DNA of 64,000 bases from JBMTVN01 sp046047235 (GTDB taxonomy: Bacteria; Verrucomicrobiota; Verrucomicrobiia; Limisphaerales; JAHDYP01): positions 62,001 to 126,000 of the forward strand of contig JBJOII010000001.1 of assembly GCA_046047235.1 (NCBI GenBank). The letters are read 5' to 3'. Positions 1 through 9,836 of the stretch are shown one piece after another (the first letter of the stretch is position 1; every line of letters starts with the position of its first letter). A model generated the notes under the pieces. The model ran no database searches, was not told where the DNA came from, and saw nothing but the letters and a program-made list of their open reading frames with translations. A program made the translations under genes and the position numbers.

Positions 1-302
1 GGACCTCCAGCCTGTCTTCGGGGGCCTGGCATGGGCAGGGCGGCGGGATCTTCCGAGAATCTGGCGAGAGCGAGTTTACGGAGTTCGGGTTCACTGGAGA
101 GGAGGCTGACGAGCTGGGTTTGGTTGGTGACCCAGATTTCGAGGGCGGTGACGTTGGCGTGCAGGGTGGTTTCGAGTTCGGCGCGCACGGTGGATTCGAG
201 GGTGCGGCGCAGTCGCAGGTTGCCCCACCAGCCGAAAACGGCCACGAATGCGGCTGCCAGCAGGAGCAGCATCCACAGGTTGAGTCTTCGTCCGGAGTTC
301 AT
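1..302 (-). CDS. Membrane sensor protein, N-terminal fragment (runs off left edge)
   Basis: Reading leftward from an ATG at 302 the frame stays open to the window edge, giving about 100 residues. Residues 1-8 are short and basic, residues 9-28 are a hydrophobic membrane helix (WMLLLLAAAFVAVFGWW), and after that comes an amphipathic helix containing ALEIWVTNQTQLVSLLSSEP. This helix resembles the start of extracytoplasmic Cache-type sensor domains, where a membrane helix is followed by a long helix and then PAS-like lobes. Such N-termini usually belong to histidine kinases, nucleotide cyclases or Ser/Thr kinases, but the output domain lies outside the window. It is divergent from the secreted protein at 500. 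The Cache assignment is by appearance only. Confidence 0.6.
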   Translation of the reverse strand, partial: MNSGRRLNLWMLLLLAAAFVAVFGWWGNLRLRRTLESTVRAELETTLHANVTALEIWVTNQTQLVSLLSSEPELRKLALARFSEDPAALPMPGPRRQAGG

Positions 303-499
303 TCTTTGATTCACCTTCCAACCATCCCTATACCCCCATCCAGACTCGAATCAACAGGCGGAGGTTACAAATTCCTTCCGTCGAGCCGGGCCGGTACTGG
401 TTGAGACGGGCTGCCGGTGGAGGGTAGACCATGATTGTCGGGGGGGCGAGGGACGTGTAAAAGGCGTGCGTTTGGGGGCGAGGCCCCTAGACTGGGGCT

Positions 500-1453
500 G
501 TGAAATCCATTCCGTTGGTGGAGCGCTTTACTGTGTGGCTGGTGATTCTTGGGTTGGCGGGCTTAACTCCGGCCGGCTTGGGCCAAACGCCACCGGGAGA
601 GTTTCCGAACATGGCTGAGCAATCGGTTCTACCGCAGGGTGATGGGCTTGCGGCCGCTTACCCGGGTGATCGGGGGATTCGGGACGATGAGGGTGTGCTC
701 TTTGCGGACGACTTTGAGGCGGGTGATTTCCGGGAGCGTTGGGATTCCGTGCGGGATGATGACCGTGCGGTGCTTTCGCTGGTGGAGCCGGGAGAGTCGG
801 GCGGGAAGCTGGGGAAGCGGGCACTCCGGGTTACCGCGACCTTGGGAAAGAACACCGGAGGGGGACTGACGCAGTGGTTTGAGTCGGCAGACAGCGTATT
901 CATCCGCTTTTACGTCCGGTTTGATACCAGGTGCGACTACATCCATCACTTTGTGACCTTGAGGGCGAATCGAGGTTTACAGGGTGGGGATCGATGGAGT
1001 GGGTTTGGAGGCGCGGGGGAACGTCCGGACGGTGACGCACGCTTTTCGACGGCGCTTGAGCCCTGGGGAAACTGGGGTCGCTGGGCGGCTCCGGGGCGGT
1101 GGAACTTTTACAGTTACTGGCATGAGATGCAGGCGAGCGGGGATGGGAAATACTGGGGAAATGGATTCCGGCCGGAAGTTCAGGACGACATTCCGAAGGG
1201 GCGATGGATTTGTTGTGAGTTCATGTTGCGGCACAACACTCCGGGGAAGGCGGATGGCGAGCAGGCCTACTGGATTGATGGCCGGCTTCAGGGCCATTGG
1301 AAGGGCATTAACTGGAGGACTACTGAACGGTTGCAAGCGAATGCCTTGACCCTGGAGAGCTACGTGACCGATCGCTGGACCAAGCAAGCGACGAACATTG
1401 TGGATTTCGACAACCTGGTGATTGCGCGGCAATACATCGGGCCGTGCCGATAG
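500..1453 (+). CDS. Secreted protein, probable polysaccharide-lyase/LamG-like beta-sandwich
   Basis: A 317-residue protein beginning at a GTG. Residues 1-29 look like a signal peptide (basic start, hydrophobic stretch, cleavage near LGQ). The rest is rich in aromatic and Gly residues with alternating strand patterns (ADDFEAGDFRERWDSV, FIRFYVRFDT, GRWICCEFMLRHN, VDFDNLVIARQYIG). This resembles concanavalin-like jelly rolls of secreted polysaccharide-binding or lyase proteins, in which an opening 'DDFE...W' and a late 'D.DN.V' strand are common. I see no diagnostic catalytic motif, so activity is unknown. It is monocistronic by spacing; the next gene is on the opposite strand. Confidence 0.6.
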   Translation: MKSIPLVERFTVWLVILGLAGLTPAGLGQTPPGEFPNMAEQSVLPQGDGLAAAYPGDRGIRDDEGVLFADDFEAGDFRERWDSVRDDDRAVLSLVEPGESGGKLGKRALRVTATLGKNTGGGLTQWFESADSVFIRFYVRFDTRCDYIHHFVTLRANRGLQGGDRWSGFGGAGERPDGDARFSTALEPWGNWGRWAAPGRWNFYSYWHEMQASGDGKYWGNGFRPEVQDDIPKGRWICCEFMLRHNTPGKADGEQAYWIDGRLQGHWKGINWRTTERLQANALTLESYVTDRWTKQATNIVDFDNLVIARQYIGPCR

Positions 1454-1531
1454 GATGGTCCGTCAGCGGGCTGATGCCGGTTATCCAGCTTACGGGAGCA
1501 CGATTTACGGGGGGCCGAAGCTATGCGTGAA

Positions 1532-1825
1532 TTATCCCAGAAGCTTCTTGAGGGCATCGCGAGCGGCTTGTTCCCGTTGGTTTTCCTCGCTGGGCTGGGT
1601 GAACTCACGTTTGGCGAACTCGAAATATTCGCAGTAGGTGGCAGCGGCTTTGTCCTCAACGGGGTCTGCGCGACGATCGCGGCAGTGGTAGGCGACTGTG
1701 GTATCGTAGCTGAAGCAGTTTCGGCACACGCGCAGGTCGGTCTGGCATTGATCGCAAGTTTCACTGCGGCCCGGAGTTCTGTTGTGCTCGAATACACAGC
1801 CGCATTTCCAGCAATGGCGCGTCAT
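1532..1825 (-). CDS. Small cysteine-rich zinc-ribbon protein (97 aa)
   Basis: The ATG at 1825 gives a 97-residue protein opening MTRHCWKCGC. Cysteines occur in pairs typical of metal binding: CWKC near residues 5-8, CDQC at 24-27, CRNC at 34-37, then HC at 47-48 and a late YCEYF at 64-68. The sequence GRSETCDQC and the ending DKAAATYCEYFEF match a widespread, uncharacterised bacterial family that I recognise by pattern but cannot name. The last 30 residues are charged and probably helical. An upstream extension of the frame exists but overlaps the divergent glycosylase gene and lacks family-like sequence, so the shorter start is preferred. Likely binds zinc; function unknown. Confidence 0.75.
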   Translation of the reverse strand: MTRHCWKCGCVFEHNRTPGRSETCDQCQTDLRVCRNCFSYDTTVAYHCRDRRADPVEDKAAATYCEYFEFAKREFTQPSEENQREQAARDALKKLLG

Positions 1826-1905
1826 GGGCGGCAGTCTAGCAGAACGGACAAGCAGAGGAACCTTTTTGCGTGCGCTGGAGCCAGCGACGCCTAACATCGG
1901 TCGCG

Positions 1906-2811
1906 ATGTCCGATGTTTTCCAGCAGGCACTTGATTCGACGCTGCTTTATCTGGGTCAGCTACGTGAGCGCGGGGTGCGCCATGTGGCGGTATCTCCCGA
2001 GACACTGACGGCACTGGCGGCGGAGCCCAATCGCGCCATGACTGCGCGCAAGCCGGCCGCTTCGGCCAAGACCGCGCCAGCGGCTGGCCGGCGTAAAGCA
2101 CCGCCAGTTCCTGCTCCTGCTGCTGCCCCTTCGGCGCCGGCTGCAGCATCGCCGGCCAAGCACTCCCCTGCCCCATCTGCTGGAGGAGGGGACAAGGAAT
2201 CGGCCATGGCGGCTTTGCGGGAGCGCGTCCTGAAGTGTCAACTTTGCCCTCATTTGGCGTCATCGCGAACCCAGGTTGTGTTTGGGGTGGGGACGATCCA
2301 CACCGACGTGATGTTTGTAGGGGAGGCGCCGGGGGCGGATGAGGACCGGCAGGGTGAGCCGTTTGTGGGGCGTGCGGGGCAGTTGTTGACGCGGATTATT
2401 GAGACGATGGGGCTTTCGCGAGAGACGGTGTTTATCGGGAATGTGTTGAAGTGCCGGCCTGACACGCCGGGACAGACCAGCGGCAATCGGAAGCCAAAGC
2501 CTGAGGAGATGGAGGTCTGTCTGCCTTATTTGCGTGAGCAGATTGAGATCATCCAGCCGAAGGTTCTCGTGGCGCTGGGGGTCACTGCGATGGAGGGTTT
2601 GTTTGGACGGACCCTGCAGATCACCAAGGCACGGGGCAACTGGCAGGAGTTCCAGGGCATACCAGTGATGCCAACGTATCATCCGGCCTATTTGCTGCGG
2701 AACCAGTCGCTCAGCGAGAAGCGGAAGGTCTGGGAGGATATGCTGAAAGTGATGGAGCGGGTGGGGATGCCGATCAGCGAGAAGCAGCGGAACTATTTCC
2801 TGACGAAGTAA
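1906..2811 (+). CDS. Uracil-DNA glycosylase, family 4 ([4Fe-4S])
   Basis: Removes uracil from DNA as the first step of base excision repair. From the ATG at 1906 the protein is 301 residues. Residues 1-40 are a helical N-terminal piece, 41-98 an Ala/Pro/Lys-rich linker, and 100-301 the catalytic domain. Motif A is GEAPGADED (139-147) and motif B HPAYLLR (259-265). Cysteines 111, 114, 183 and 205 have the spacing expected for the iron-sulfur cluster of family-4 enzymes. The long low-complexity linker between an N-terminal helix and the enzyme core is often seen in DNA polymerase-associated SPO1-type UDGs. It converges with the recombinase gene, with 18 bp between stops. Confidence 0.92.
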   Translation: MSDVFQQALDSTLLYLGQLRERGVRHVAVSPETLTALAAEPNRAMTARKPAASAKTAPAAGRRKAPPVPAPAAAPSAPAAASPAKHSPAPSAGGGDKESAMAALRERVLKCQLCPHLASSRTQVVFGVGTIHTDVMFVGEAPGADEDRQGEPFVGRAGQLLTRIIETMGLSRETVFIGNVLKCRPDTPGQTSGNRKPKPEEMEVCLPYLREQIEIIQPKVLVALGVTAMEGLFGRTLQITKARGNWQEFQGIPVMPTYHPAYLLRNQSLSEKRKVWEDMLKVMERVGMPISEKQRNYFLTK

Positions 2812-2829
2812 GTCCGGCGGCGACGGTGT

Positions 2830-3792
2830 TCAAGGTCGAGGGTGGAACTTCTGGTGGGCGTCCTGCAGCCGGTCACCGGCCACGTGGGTATACACTTCGG
2901 TGGTGGCGATGCTGCTGTGGCCGAGCATTTCCTGAATGACGCGAAGGTCCGCACCATGTTCGAGGAGGTGGGTAGCGAAGCTGTGCCTGAGCATGTGGGG
3001 AGTGACGTTGCGTTCGATACCGGCGAGGCGTGCTCGACGTTTGATGCGGAGCCAGAGCGTAACCGAGGCAAAGCGGGTGCCGCGCAGTGTGAGGAAAACA
3101 TTTCCCGGCGACTTGCGTTGGACCAACTGGGGGCGGGCGACATCCAGGTAACGTTGCAATACTTCGATGGCTTGCCTGCCCATGGGAACGACGCGTTCCT
3201 TGTCGCCTTTTCCGATGACCGTGACGAAGCCGGCATCGAGGTGAAGCTGTTCAATCCGGAGGTCACAGAGTTCCTGCAAACGGAGGCCCGAGGCGTAGGC
3301 CAACTCGAGGATGGCCTGATCGCAGAGGGATGCGGGAGTTTCGGGAGTTAGCGGCTGGAGCAGCCGCAGAACTTCCTGGAGGGTCAGCGCTTTGGGCAGA
3401 CGTTTCCAGCGTCGGGGCAGGCTCAGCTGTTCTGCCGGGTTTTCGCGCACGTGGCCTTCCCGCTGGGCGTAGCGGAAAAAGGCACGGATGGCCGCGATCC
3501 CCAGATAGAGGCTCTCGTTGCTCAGGCGATTTGCGGGCTTTCCCTTGGCGGATTCGGCATCGGGCTTCTTGTCTCTCGGGGGACGCCCCCGGCCTCCCTG
3601 CTTGCGATCCCGCTCATGTTGCAGGAAAGCCATGAGCTTCTCACTGTCGACACCAGACCAGCTGGTGATGCCACATTGACCGCCCCACGAAGCGAACCGA
3701 TTCAGCTGGACGGCGTATGTTTTGACCGTGTTCTCCGACAACCCGCGTTCCAGGCGCAGGTGTTGCAGAAAATCCTCGATCAACTCGTCCAT
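2830..3792 (-). CDS. xerD: Tyrosine recombinase, XerC/XerD type
   Basis: A site-specific recombinase of the phage-integrase family, probably resolving chromosome dimers. The start at 3792 ([12 protein letters not shown]) matches the usual XerD N-terminus and gives 320 residues. Catalytic residues are visible as R171 (ASGLRLQEL), K195 (IGKGDKE), H266 and R269 (HMLRH), H292 (LGHSS) and the nucleophile Y301 (EVYTHV). An unusual charged, low-complexity insertion lies at about residues 63-88 within the N-terminal core-binding domain. No phage genes or attachment-site repeats flank it, so a housekeeping role is likelier than an integrase. Whether it is XerC or XerD cannot be settled here; a single-recombinase system is possible. 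Confidence 0.85.
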   Translation of the reverse strand: MDELIEDFLQHLRLERGLSENTVKTYAVQLNRFASWGGQCGITSWSGVDSEKLMAFLQHERDRKQGGRGRPPRDKKPDAESAKGKPANRLSNESLYLGIAAIRAFFRYAQREGHVRENPAEQLSLPRRWKRLPKALTLQEVLRLLQPLTPETPASLCDQAILELAYASGLRLQELCDLRIEQLHLDAGFVTVIGKGDKERVVPMGRQAIEVLQRYLDVARPQLVQRKSPGNVFLTLRGTRFASVTLWLRIKRRARLAGIERNVTPHMLRHSFATHLLEHGADLRVIQEMLGHSSIATTEVYTHVAGDRLQDAHQKFHPRP

Positions 3793-3913
3793 CCCGGACA
3801 CCACGCCAGCGGTTCCATGGGTTGTCAACGGAATTACCCCCGGACCGTGTCTTGCGTTGGGCGGTGTAGTCTGCATGATCACGCGTCGAACGTTTTTTTG
3901 CATAGAGCCGAGG

Positions 3914-4945
3914 ATGAAACCCACACCCTACACAGCGTTGCTGCACGAGCTGCAGCAGGAACCCCGCAGATGGCTTGTTACCGGAGCTGCCGGCTTTATT
4001 GGCTCAAACATCGTGGAAACGCTGCTGCGCCTGGGCCAAAAGGTAGTCGGGCTGGACAACTTTGCTACGGGCCATGCGGCGAACCTGGAGGATGTCCGGC
4101 ATCTGCTTCCCGGCCCTTACCGGAAGAACTTCCGCTTTATCGAGGGGGACATCCTGGATGGGAAGGCTTGTCGCAAAGCCTGTGCAAAAGTGGACTACGT
4201 GTTGCATCAGGCTGCGCTGGGATCCGTGCCAAGGTCCATCGAGCAGCCTTTGGCGAGCCACGACAGCAACGTCACCGGATTCATCACGATTTTGTCAGCA
4301 GCGCGCGATGCGGGGGTGCGCCGCTTTGTGTATGCGTCGAGCAGTTCGGTCTACGGAGACCATCCCGGCCTGCCCAAGCAGGAAGCGACCCTTGGCAATT
4401 TGCTGTCGCCGTATGCGGCCACGAAGTTCATCAACGAGGTGTATGCCTCGGTCTTTGCGACGTGCTACGGCATGGAGACCATCGGGCTGAGATATTTCAA
4501 CGTGTTCGGACCGAGGCAGGACCCTGAAGGGGCCTATGCTGCGGTGATTCCCAAGTGGGTGGCATCACTGTTGCGTGGCGATGACGTGTTCATCAACGGC
4601 GACGGCGAGACGAGCCGGGACTTCTGCTATGTGGCGAATGCGGTTCAGGCGAACCTGCTCGCGGCGACGACTTGCCGTCGGGGTGCCGCCAACCAGGTTT
4701 ACAACGTCGCCTTGAACGAGCGCACAACGCTCAAGCATCTGTATCAACTGATCCGGGACGGCTTGGCTGCGCGGCATCCGCAGGTCGCGGATGCGAAACC
4801 GGTCTATCGCGAGTTTCGCAAAGGTGATGTGCGGCATTCGCAGGCGGACATCAGCAAGGCAAGGCGACTGCTCGGGTTCCGGCCGACGCACCGTTTGGCG
4901 GATGGACTCAACGAGGCATTGAGCTGGTATGAATCACAGTGCTGA
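3914..4945 (+). CDS. UDP-N-acetylglucosamine 4-epimerase (WbpP/TviC-like)
   Basis: An extended short-chain dehydrogenase/reductase that interconverts UDP-GlcNAc and UDP-GalNAc (or their uronic acids) for surface polysaccharide synthesis. The ATG at 3914 yields 343 residues. The NAD-binding loop TGAAGFIG is at 23-30, the catalytic Ser cluster SSSS at 142-145 and the YxxxK pair at Y167/K171. Stretches such as [39 protein letters not shown] and [11 protein letters not shown] follow the WbpP/TviC subfamily closely, which is why GlcNAc rather than glucose is proposed as substrate. It overlaps the next gene by 17 bp, implying translational coupling. No glycosyltransferases lie nearby. Confidence 0.88.
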   Translation: MKPTPYTALLHELQQEPRRWLVTGAAGFIGSNIVETLLRLGQKVVGLDNFATGHAANLEDVRHLLPGPYRKNFRFIEGDILDGKACRKACAKVDYVLHQAALGSVPRSIEQPLASHDSNVTGFITILSAARDAGVRRFVYASSSSVYGDHPGLPKQEATLGNLLSPYAATKFINEVYASVFATCYGMETIGLRYFNVFGPRQDPEGAYAAVIPKWVASLLRGDDVFINGDGETSRDFCYVANAVQANLLAATTCRRGAANQVYNVALNERTTLKHLYQLIRDGLAARHPQVADAKPVYREFRKGDVRHSQADISKARRLLGFRPTHRLADGLNEALSWYESQC

Positions 4946-5546
4946 CAAAGACGCTGCGGCGGCAGCGGCCCTTGGGGGGCATTACTGGGAGGACTGTTAC
5001 CAACGTGGTGACATGCGCTGGGACAAGGGGGCACCCTCGCCGGGGCTGGTGGACTTTCTTGCGGCGCATCCGGATCTTCCACGCGGCACGGTCTGCTCAC
5101 CGGGATGCGGCACCGGGCATGACGTGCGAGCCTGGGCCCAGGCAGGGTTCCGGGTGACGGGTGTCGACATCGCACCTTCGGCAGTGCGGCTGGCTGCGGA
5201 GCGGACGCCGGTCAATCTGGCGGGGGTGGACTTTGTGCAGCGGGATTTTCTGCGGGACACGCCTGAGGAGCCCTTTGACTGGATGTGGGAGCACACGCTG
5301 TTTTGTGCCATCCACCCTTCCCTGCGCGAAGCCTATGTGGATGCGGTGCCGCGCTGGGTTAAGCCAGGCGGGCACTTCCTTGCTGTGCATTACCTGATCC
5401 CGGACGAGGACGGTCCACCGTTCGGGACGACAATGGAGGAGTTGCTGCGTCGCTTCTCGCCGCGTCTGGAACTACTGGATTCCTGGGTCCCACGGTCCTA
5501 CCCCAACCGCACCGGGCTGGAGCTCATGCTGTGGTGGAGAGTCTGA
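4929..5546 (+). CDS. SAM-dependent methyltransferase, thiopurine S-methyltransferase (TPMT) family
   Basis: A 205-residue class I methyltransferase. [15 protein letters not shown] (residues 34-48) is the characteristic TPMT-family entry segment, [10 protein letters not shown] is the SAM-binding glycine loop, and [23 protein letters not shown] is split between the acidic motif and a family-typical catalytic wall. Length is normal for the family. Members methylate thiols, halides or tellurite/selenite species; the substrate here is unknown. The start codon lies inside the end of the epimerase gene (17-bp overlap), so the two are probably co-translated, which is an unexplained pairing. Confidence 0.82.
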   Translation: MNHSADKDAAAAAALGGHYWEDCYQRGDMRWDKGAPSPGLVDFLAAHPDLPRGTVCSPGCGTGHDVRAWAQAGFRVTGVDIAPSAVRLAAERTPVNLAGVDFVQRDFLRDTPEEPFDWMWEHTLFCAIHPSLREAYVDAVPRWVKPGGHFLAVHYLIPDEDGPPFGTTMEELLRRFSPRLELLDSWVPRSYPNRTGLELMLWWRV

Positions 5547-5571
5547 CTGACTGATCACTGCACACTGGCAG

Positions 5572-8500
5572 CTAGCTGCTTGCGGGGGCAGGAGGCGGGG
5601 GCGGCGTGGCACCGTCCGTTTGAGACGCGGTAACCCAGGGCATGCCCGGCGGGAGACTCCGGATGTGGAGGTCACGTTGCGGGAAGGCAATCTCGATACC
5701 GGCCTCGTTGAACTTGCGATTGATGGCGGAGAGGAGCGAGTGCCGCGTAGCAAGCCGTTGATCGAAGCTGCCCAAAAAGCAGCGCAACGTCATGTTCAGC
5801 GTGCTGTCACCGAACCCCTCGAAGTAGGCCATCGGCGGTGGCTCAGTGATGACCTGCGGATTCTCGCGTGCCGCCTCCAGCAACAAGTCGCGGGCCTTCT
5901 CGACGTCGGAGCCGTAGGCAACTCCGACCTCGATGACGACGCGGTTCACCGAATTGGACAGTGTCCAGTTGAGCACGCGCCCCGTGATGAACTCCTTGTT
6001 GGGTACGATGAATTCCTTGTGGTCCCAGTCGGTGATCGTCGTTGCGCGAATCTGGATTCTGGACACCACCCCGGTGATATCGGAGACCGTGACGATATCC
6101 CCGACGCGGATGGGTCGTTCCAGGAAGAGCAGCAGGCCGCAGACAAAGTTGGCGACGACCTCCTGAAGGCCAAAGCCCAGGCCGACGCTGAGAGCTGCGG
6201 CAATCCAGCTAAGCTGGGACCAGTTCATCCCCAGCCGGTTGAAGGCGATGAACGTTCCCAGGGCAGCGAGCACGTACTGGCTCATCGCACTAATGGCGTA
6301 GCGACTACCGGGGTTGAGCGGGAGGTTTTGCAGGATCGCGATCTCCAGAAGTCCGGGCAGGTTGCGACAGGCGGCGATCGTGACGACAACCACGAGCAGG
6401 CTGGAGACCAGATTGGCGAGCGTGATGTCTTTGAGCTGGCTCACCCCCTCCACCATGGTGTTCACCGTCCAGAGCGTGTAGTGGTTCAGGTAATTGAGCG
6501 CCGGAAATTCGGCCGACCAGATCAACCACAAACCCACCACCAGGGCAAAACCCAGCATCGTCCGCAACAGGCGCCGGGTTTGCGTTTTCACTGTGGAGAG
6601 CTTCATCTCAGGCTCTTCAGCCAGAGCCTTGAGCATGGATTCGTCGCCATCGGTTTCTTTGCGTGACGCACGTCGTTCCCGGATTTGGGCCAGCGCCAGG
6701 GATCGCTCCCGGACATAAAGCCAACGGGCGGCAAGGTGGTGAGTGAGGACGACCGCCATCAGGTAAACCATGCTGTAGAGCAGGCGCAGTTCAAGTCGCA
6801 GGGCCGTGTAGAAGTAGCCTGCTGCTGCGAGCCCGAGGAGGATCAGCGGCCCCACCACAACAAGGGCATACCAGAGCCGGCCCAACCGGGCGGCCCATCC
6901 AGTCGGGTTGCGTCGGAGCAGCTCGGCAAACACACCGTCAGTCGGCCGGAAGAGCCGCTTGGCCAGCATGGCCAGGGCGATCATGACAACGAAGAACCCG
7001 ATCCTGCCAAGGCTATCGATAACCTGACGGTTCTTTTGCCAGACCGTGGCCGCGACGACAAAGTTGGTTCCAGCGATCACCGGGAGAAAGCGGATGAGAT
7101 GTCGACGGAGCAAGATAATCGTTGGCTTTTCCCAACGGAAGTGGACCTCGGCGATGCCTTTCGGACTGCAGAGTTCGATCAGGGGGAGAAAGACGAGAAG
7201 GTGGATTCCGAGATACCACAAGGCCCTGCCCATGGATTCCACAAATTCGCTGGCGCCTTCCACGCGGGCCAGTTCACTGCCAAACCAGATCGGCAACGCC
7301 ACGAACGGGAAAACCCTCGCAAACAGGATGACCATGGCCCGCAGCGTCAGCTGAAAGTCGTCCTCCTCGATGCGCCGGACCTTTTCCGCGATGGCGGCGA
7401 GCCTGGAAGTCAAAGTCTTTCTCCCGGCGAGGGCGATGATCGTGAGCAGGCAGAGTATACCGCACAACCATGAGGACTTCCGGGCCACCATCTTCGACGA
7501 CGCCCACAACTGCGACAACTGGCCGGGATGAACCAGCCAGGCCACCGAAGGTCCCAGCTGCCGCAGCGTGTCCAACCCCAAAGGCGAAGCGCTCGGCGTC
7601 CACATCAGGACCTCCGCAAGGAACTTCCGGTAAGCCTCCACGAGATCGATGTAGTCGGACTGGGCATTGTCCAAACGCCGCAAGGCCTGCATCAGCTCGT
7701 CGTACTGGGTTCGCAATTTCCCCAGCAGCTCGCGTCGGGACTGCAGCATTTCCTCGACGTTCTTCTGGAGAACCTCGGCTTCTGCCGGGGACAGGCTGGC
7801 CTCAACCTTGTTGGTATCAGCCAGGATCGATCTGGCTGCTCGGTTGACGAGGAGCAGTGACTGGATGGAGGAATCAACCAGGACACGCTGCAGCCCATTG
7901 GTTGAGATGATGCTCCGGGTTTCGTCCAGTTCGTCCTGCAGGACGCGGACCTCGGGCAACTGCCGTCGTTCGTTTAGGAGAATGGAGGCGAGCGCTTCGC
8001 TCAGCCCTGCAGCTTCGATTTGTCGGAAGGCGTTAGTGTAGGCGAAGGTGATGGACTGCTGGCGTTCCTCGGCGATCTTGAGCCGGACGCTGATATTGGT
8101 GTTCAGAGCAGTGACTTCGGCGAGCCGGGCGGCATACACGGCATTTGTGGCGGCAAGTTCCTGGAGGATTGGATGCTTGTCTTGCGCTTCCCGCTGGGCC
8201 TTGGCGGCGTTCATTTCAGCAACCTTGGCTTCATCAGCGGTTTTTTGGTTCACCAGCTTCTCCAGTGTGGCGACTTCCACATCGGCTGCAGCGACTGCCT
8301 GTGCGGCGACCTGCCGCTGGACGCCGAGCAATTCCAGCAGCATGGGCTGGCTGAGGTTTTCCTGTTCGAGCATGGCCAGCGTTTCCTGGGCCGCGAGGCG
8401 CTGGGCGGCGGCCAGCAGCTGGCGCGAACGAAAGCTGGCCTGACTTTCCCCTTCCAGCGGGGAAAGCTTCAGCTCGGATTCCGCCTTCTTTAGACGTTCC

Positions 8501-9084
8501 TGTTCGGCATCCTTTTCCGCGGGCGTGCTGGCGGGACGCTTCTGTCGATCGGCAAGGCTCTGTTCGACTTTCGCGAGATTCCCCTTGGCCGTTGCGGCCG
8601 CGGCCTTGGACTGCGTCAGGGCTTGTTTGAGCTCCGGGAGACTGGAATTTGTGGTGAGTCCTTCCGGTAATTTTTGCTCGGGGAGACCCGAGTCTTCCGT
8701 CCGCTTCACCTGCTCACGCAAAGCCTGGGTCTGACCGGGAGATTCGATGATGGCCTTCTCGAAAGCAGCTGCTTTCCGTCGACTTTGATCTGCGACATCC
8801 AGTTGCTTGAGTGCGGCTTCGTAGCGGCTGGCGAGGTCCTTGCGGGTTTGCTCTTCCAGGTCCTTGTTGGCCTGAATCTCAGCCAGCAGGGCGTTGACTC
8901 CCTCCACAGTGGGGTTTTCCACCCGAATATCCCCCACTGCTGCTGCAGCCAGCGGAGCGTTGGTGGCTGGAAAGGCGTCAGGCTGGCTCGTGGTTGCCGG
9001 TGCCGACAAGCTGGCCAGGCTGCAGACCACCTGGAATAGCAGGAAGAGCAAGGTTGGCTGCATGTGCTTGTTTAGTCTCATCAT
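5572..9084 (-). CDS. Large MscS-family mechanosensitive channel (MscK/YjeP-like)
   Basis: About 1170 residues from the ATG at 9084 (alternatives at 9081 and 9063; none has a clear ribosome site). A signal peptide (LLFLLFQVVCSLASLSAPA) is followed by roughly 450 residues of Ala/Glu/Gln/Leu-rich coiled coil in the periplasm, about ten membrane helices in the middle third, and a C-terminal MscS core. The pore helix and vestibule are evident: WIAAALSVGLGFGLQEVVAN, FLERPIRVGDIVTV, IPNKEFI-like VPNKEFITGRV, and a final beta/alpha cap with FPQRDLHI. This architecture matches the giant MscK/MscM channels that release ions on hypo-osmotic shock. The tail is Pro/Ala rich. It is transcribed alone, convergent with the methyltransferase. 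Confidence 0.9.
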   Translation of the reverse strand: MMRLNKHMQPTLLFLLFQVVCSLASLSAPATTSQPDAFPATNAPLAAAAVGDIRVENPTVEGVNALLAEIQANKDLEEQTRKDLASRYEAALKQLDVADQSRRKAAAFEKAIIESPGQTQALREQVKRTEDSGLPEQKLPEGLTTNSSLPELKQALTQSKAAAATAKGNLAKVEQSLADRQKRPASTPAEKDAEQERLKKAESELKLSPLEGESQASFRSRQLLAAAQRLAAQETLAMLEQENLSQPMLLELLGVQRQVAAQAVAAADVEVATLEKLVNQKTADEAKVAEMNAAKAQREAQDKHPILQELAATNAVYAARLAEVTALNTNISVRLKIAEERQQSITFAYTNAFRQIEAAGLSEALASILLNERRQLPEVRVLQDELDETRSIISTNGLQRVLVDSSIQSLLLVNRAARSILADTNKVEASLSPAEAEVLQKNVEEMLQSRRELLGKLRTQYDELMQALRRLDNAQSDYIDLVEAYRKFLAEVLMWTPSASPLGLDTLRQLGPSVAWLVHPGQLSQLWASSKMVARKSSWLCGILCLLTIIALAGRKTLTSRLAAIAEKVRRIEEDDFQLTLRAMVILFARVFPFVALPIWFGSELARVEGASEFVESMGRALWYLGIHLLVFLPLIELCSPKGIAEVHFRWEKPTIILLRRHLIRFLPVIAGTNFVVAATVWQKNRQVIDSLGRIGFFVVMIALAMLAKRLFRPTDGVFAELLRRNPTGWAARLGRLWYALVVVGPLILLGLAAAGYFYTALRLELRLLYSMVYLMAVVLTHHLAARWLYVRERSLALAQIRERRASRKETDGDESMLKALAEEPEMKLSTVKTQTRRLLRTMLGFALVVGLWLIWSAEFPALNYLNHYTLWTVNTMVEGVSQLKDITLANLVSSLLVVVVTIAACRNLPGLLEIAILQNLPLNPGSRYAISAMSQYVLAALGTFIAFNRLGMNWSQLSWIAAALSVGLGFGLQEVVANFVCGLLLFLERPIRVGDIVTVSDITGVVSRIQIRATTITDWDHKEFIVPNKEFITGRVLNWTLSNSVNRVVIEVGVAYGSDVEKARDLLLEAARENPQVITEPPPMAYFEGFGDSTLNMTLRCFLGSFDQRLATRHSLLSAINRKFNEAGIEIAFPQRDLHIRSLPPGMPWVTASQTDGATPPPPPAPASS

Positions 9085-9460
9085 TGGGGATACCGCCCGC
9101 CGTGCTGGGGACCGATGCCGCAGCCCCCGGCCGGCTGGCTTCCGAGGAGCTTTCCGAAGGGGATCACTACCATGATGGCATCCGATTCGCCAGCGTGATT
9201 CCCCCGGATTCCCGTGGTTAAGGGTTGCCTTTTCCGTCGATTTCACCATGGTGAACAATGTCTTCGCGGTCTTAGGCACCGTTTCGCGGGGCGAAGACCT
9301 CCCCTGTGAGCCATCCGGTAGTTCGTCCGAAGGTCGAATTCACGCTGTTGAAAAGCAGAAGGGTTCTTCGGTCCCCGGAGGTGGCTTGAACAGGAACGAA
9401 GTTCTCCCTGCGGGCCAATGGGCCGCGTCAATCAACACCATTATTGTCGGTCATTAGTGA
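9085..9460. other. Gene-free divergent region between the MscS-like gene and infA (376 bp)
   Basis: This stretch separates the leftward channel gene from rightward infA and must hold the promoters of both. Short open frames in it have no recognisable sequence. I saw no clear -35/-10 pair, and no Shine-Dalgarno-like sequence directly before the infA ATG at 9461 (the preceding bases are TCATTAGTGA). Confidence 0.5.
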
Positions 9461-9676
9461 ATGAAAGAAGAAGCTATCGAAGTCGAAGGTCGTATCCACA
9501 CCGTGCTCCCGGGCACGATGTTCCGCGTCCAACTGAAGAACAACCACATGGTTCTTGCCACGATCTCGGGCAAGATCCGCCAGCGCTGGATCCGTCTCTC
9601 TGTGGGGGACCGTGTGCGCATGCAGATGTCTCCCTACGATCTTAACAAGGCGCGCATCGTCTGGCGCCTCAGGTAG
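9461..9676 (+). CDS. infA: Translation initiation factor IF-1
   Basis: A 71-residue protein opening [18 protein letters not shown], with [20 protein letters not shown] and the closing [19 protein letters not shown], the full OB-fold of IF-1. It binds the ribosomal A site with IF-2 and IF-3 during initiation. Length and motifs are canonical. Unlike many bacteria it is not in a ribosomal-protein operon here: the upstream gene is divergent and the downstream gene is glucose-6-phosphate dehydrogenase 160 bp away. No obvious ribosome-binding sequence precedes the start. Confidence 0.95.
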   Translation: MKEEAIEVEGRIHTVLPGTMFRVQLKNNHMVLATISGKIRQRWIRLSVGDRVRMQMSPYDLNKARIVWRLR

Positions 9677-9689
9677 CACTTCAATTAGA

Positions 9690-9716
9690 GGCGGCAGGCG
9701 CAGGGCCCATGCCGCC
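9690..9716 (+). terminator. Possible hairpin after infA
   Basis: A 7-bp perfect inverted repeat (GGCGGCA at 9690-9696 and TGCCGCC at 9710-9716) lies 14 bp after the infA stop. There is no T-run, so it may be a weak or factor-dependent terminator, or chance in GC-rich DNA. Confidence 0.25.
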
Positions 9717-9836
9717 GCACCGAAGGCAGGGACGCCCCTTCCCGGTGCATTTCCTCAGGTCGGTTTCACCTTCCCGCCGGCAAAACGGGCACAGAGCCCG
9801 ATTGCTTACATTCCCGACCTGCCCCATGCTGGGGCC

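Noticed and set aside
2830..3792. The recombinase as a phage or island integrase.
   Set aside because: No tRNA, attachment-like direct repeats or phage genes are adjacent; the sequence resembles housekeeping XerD.
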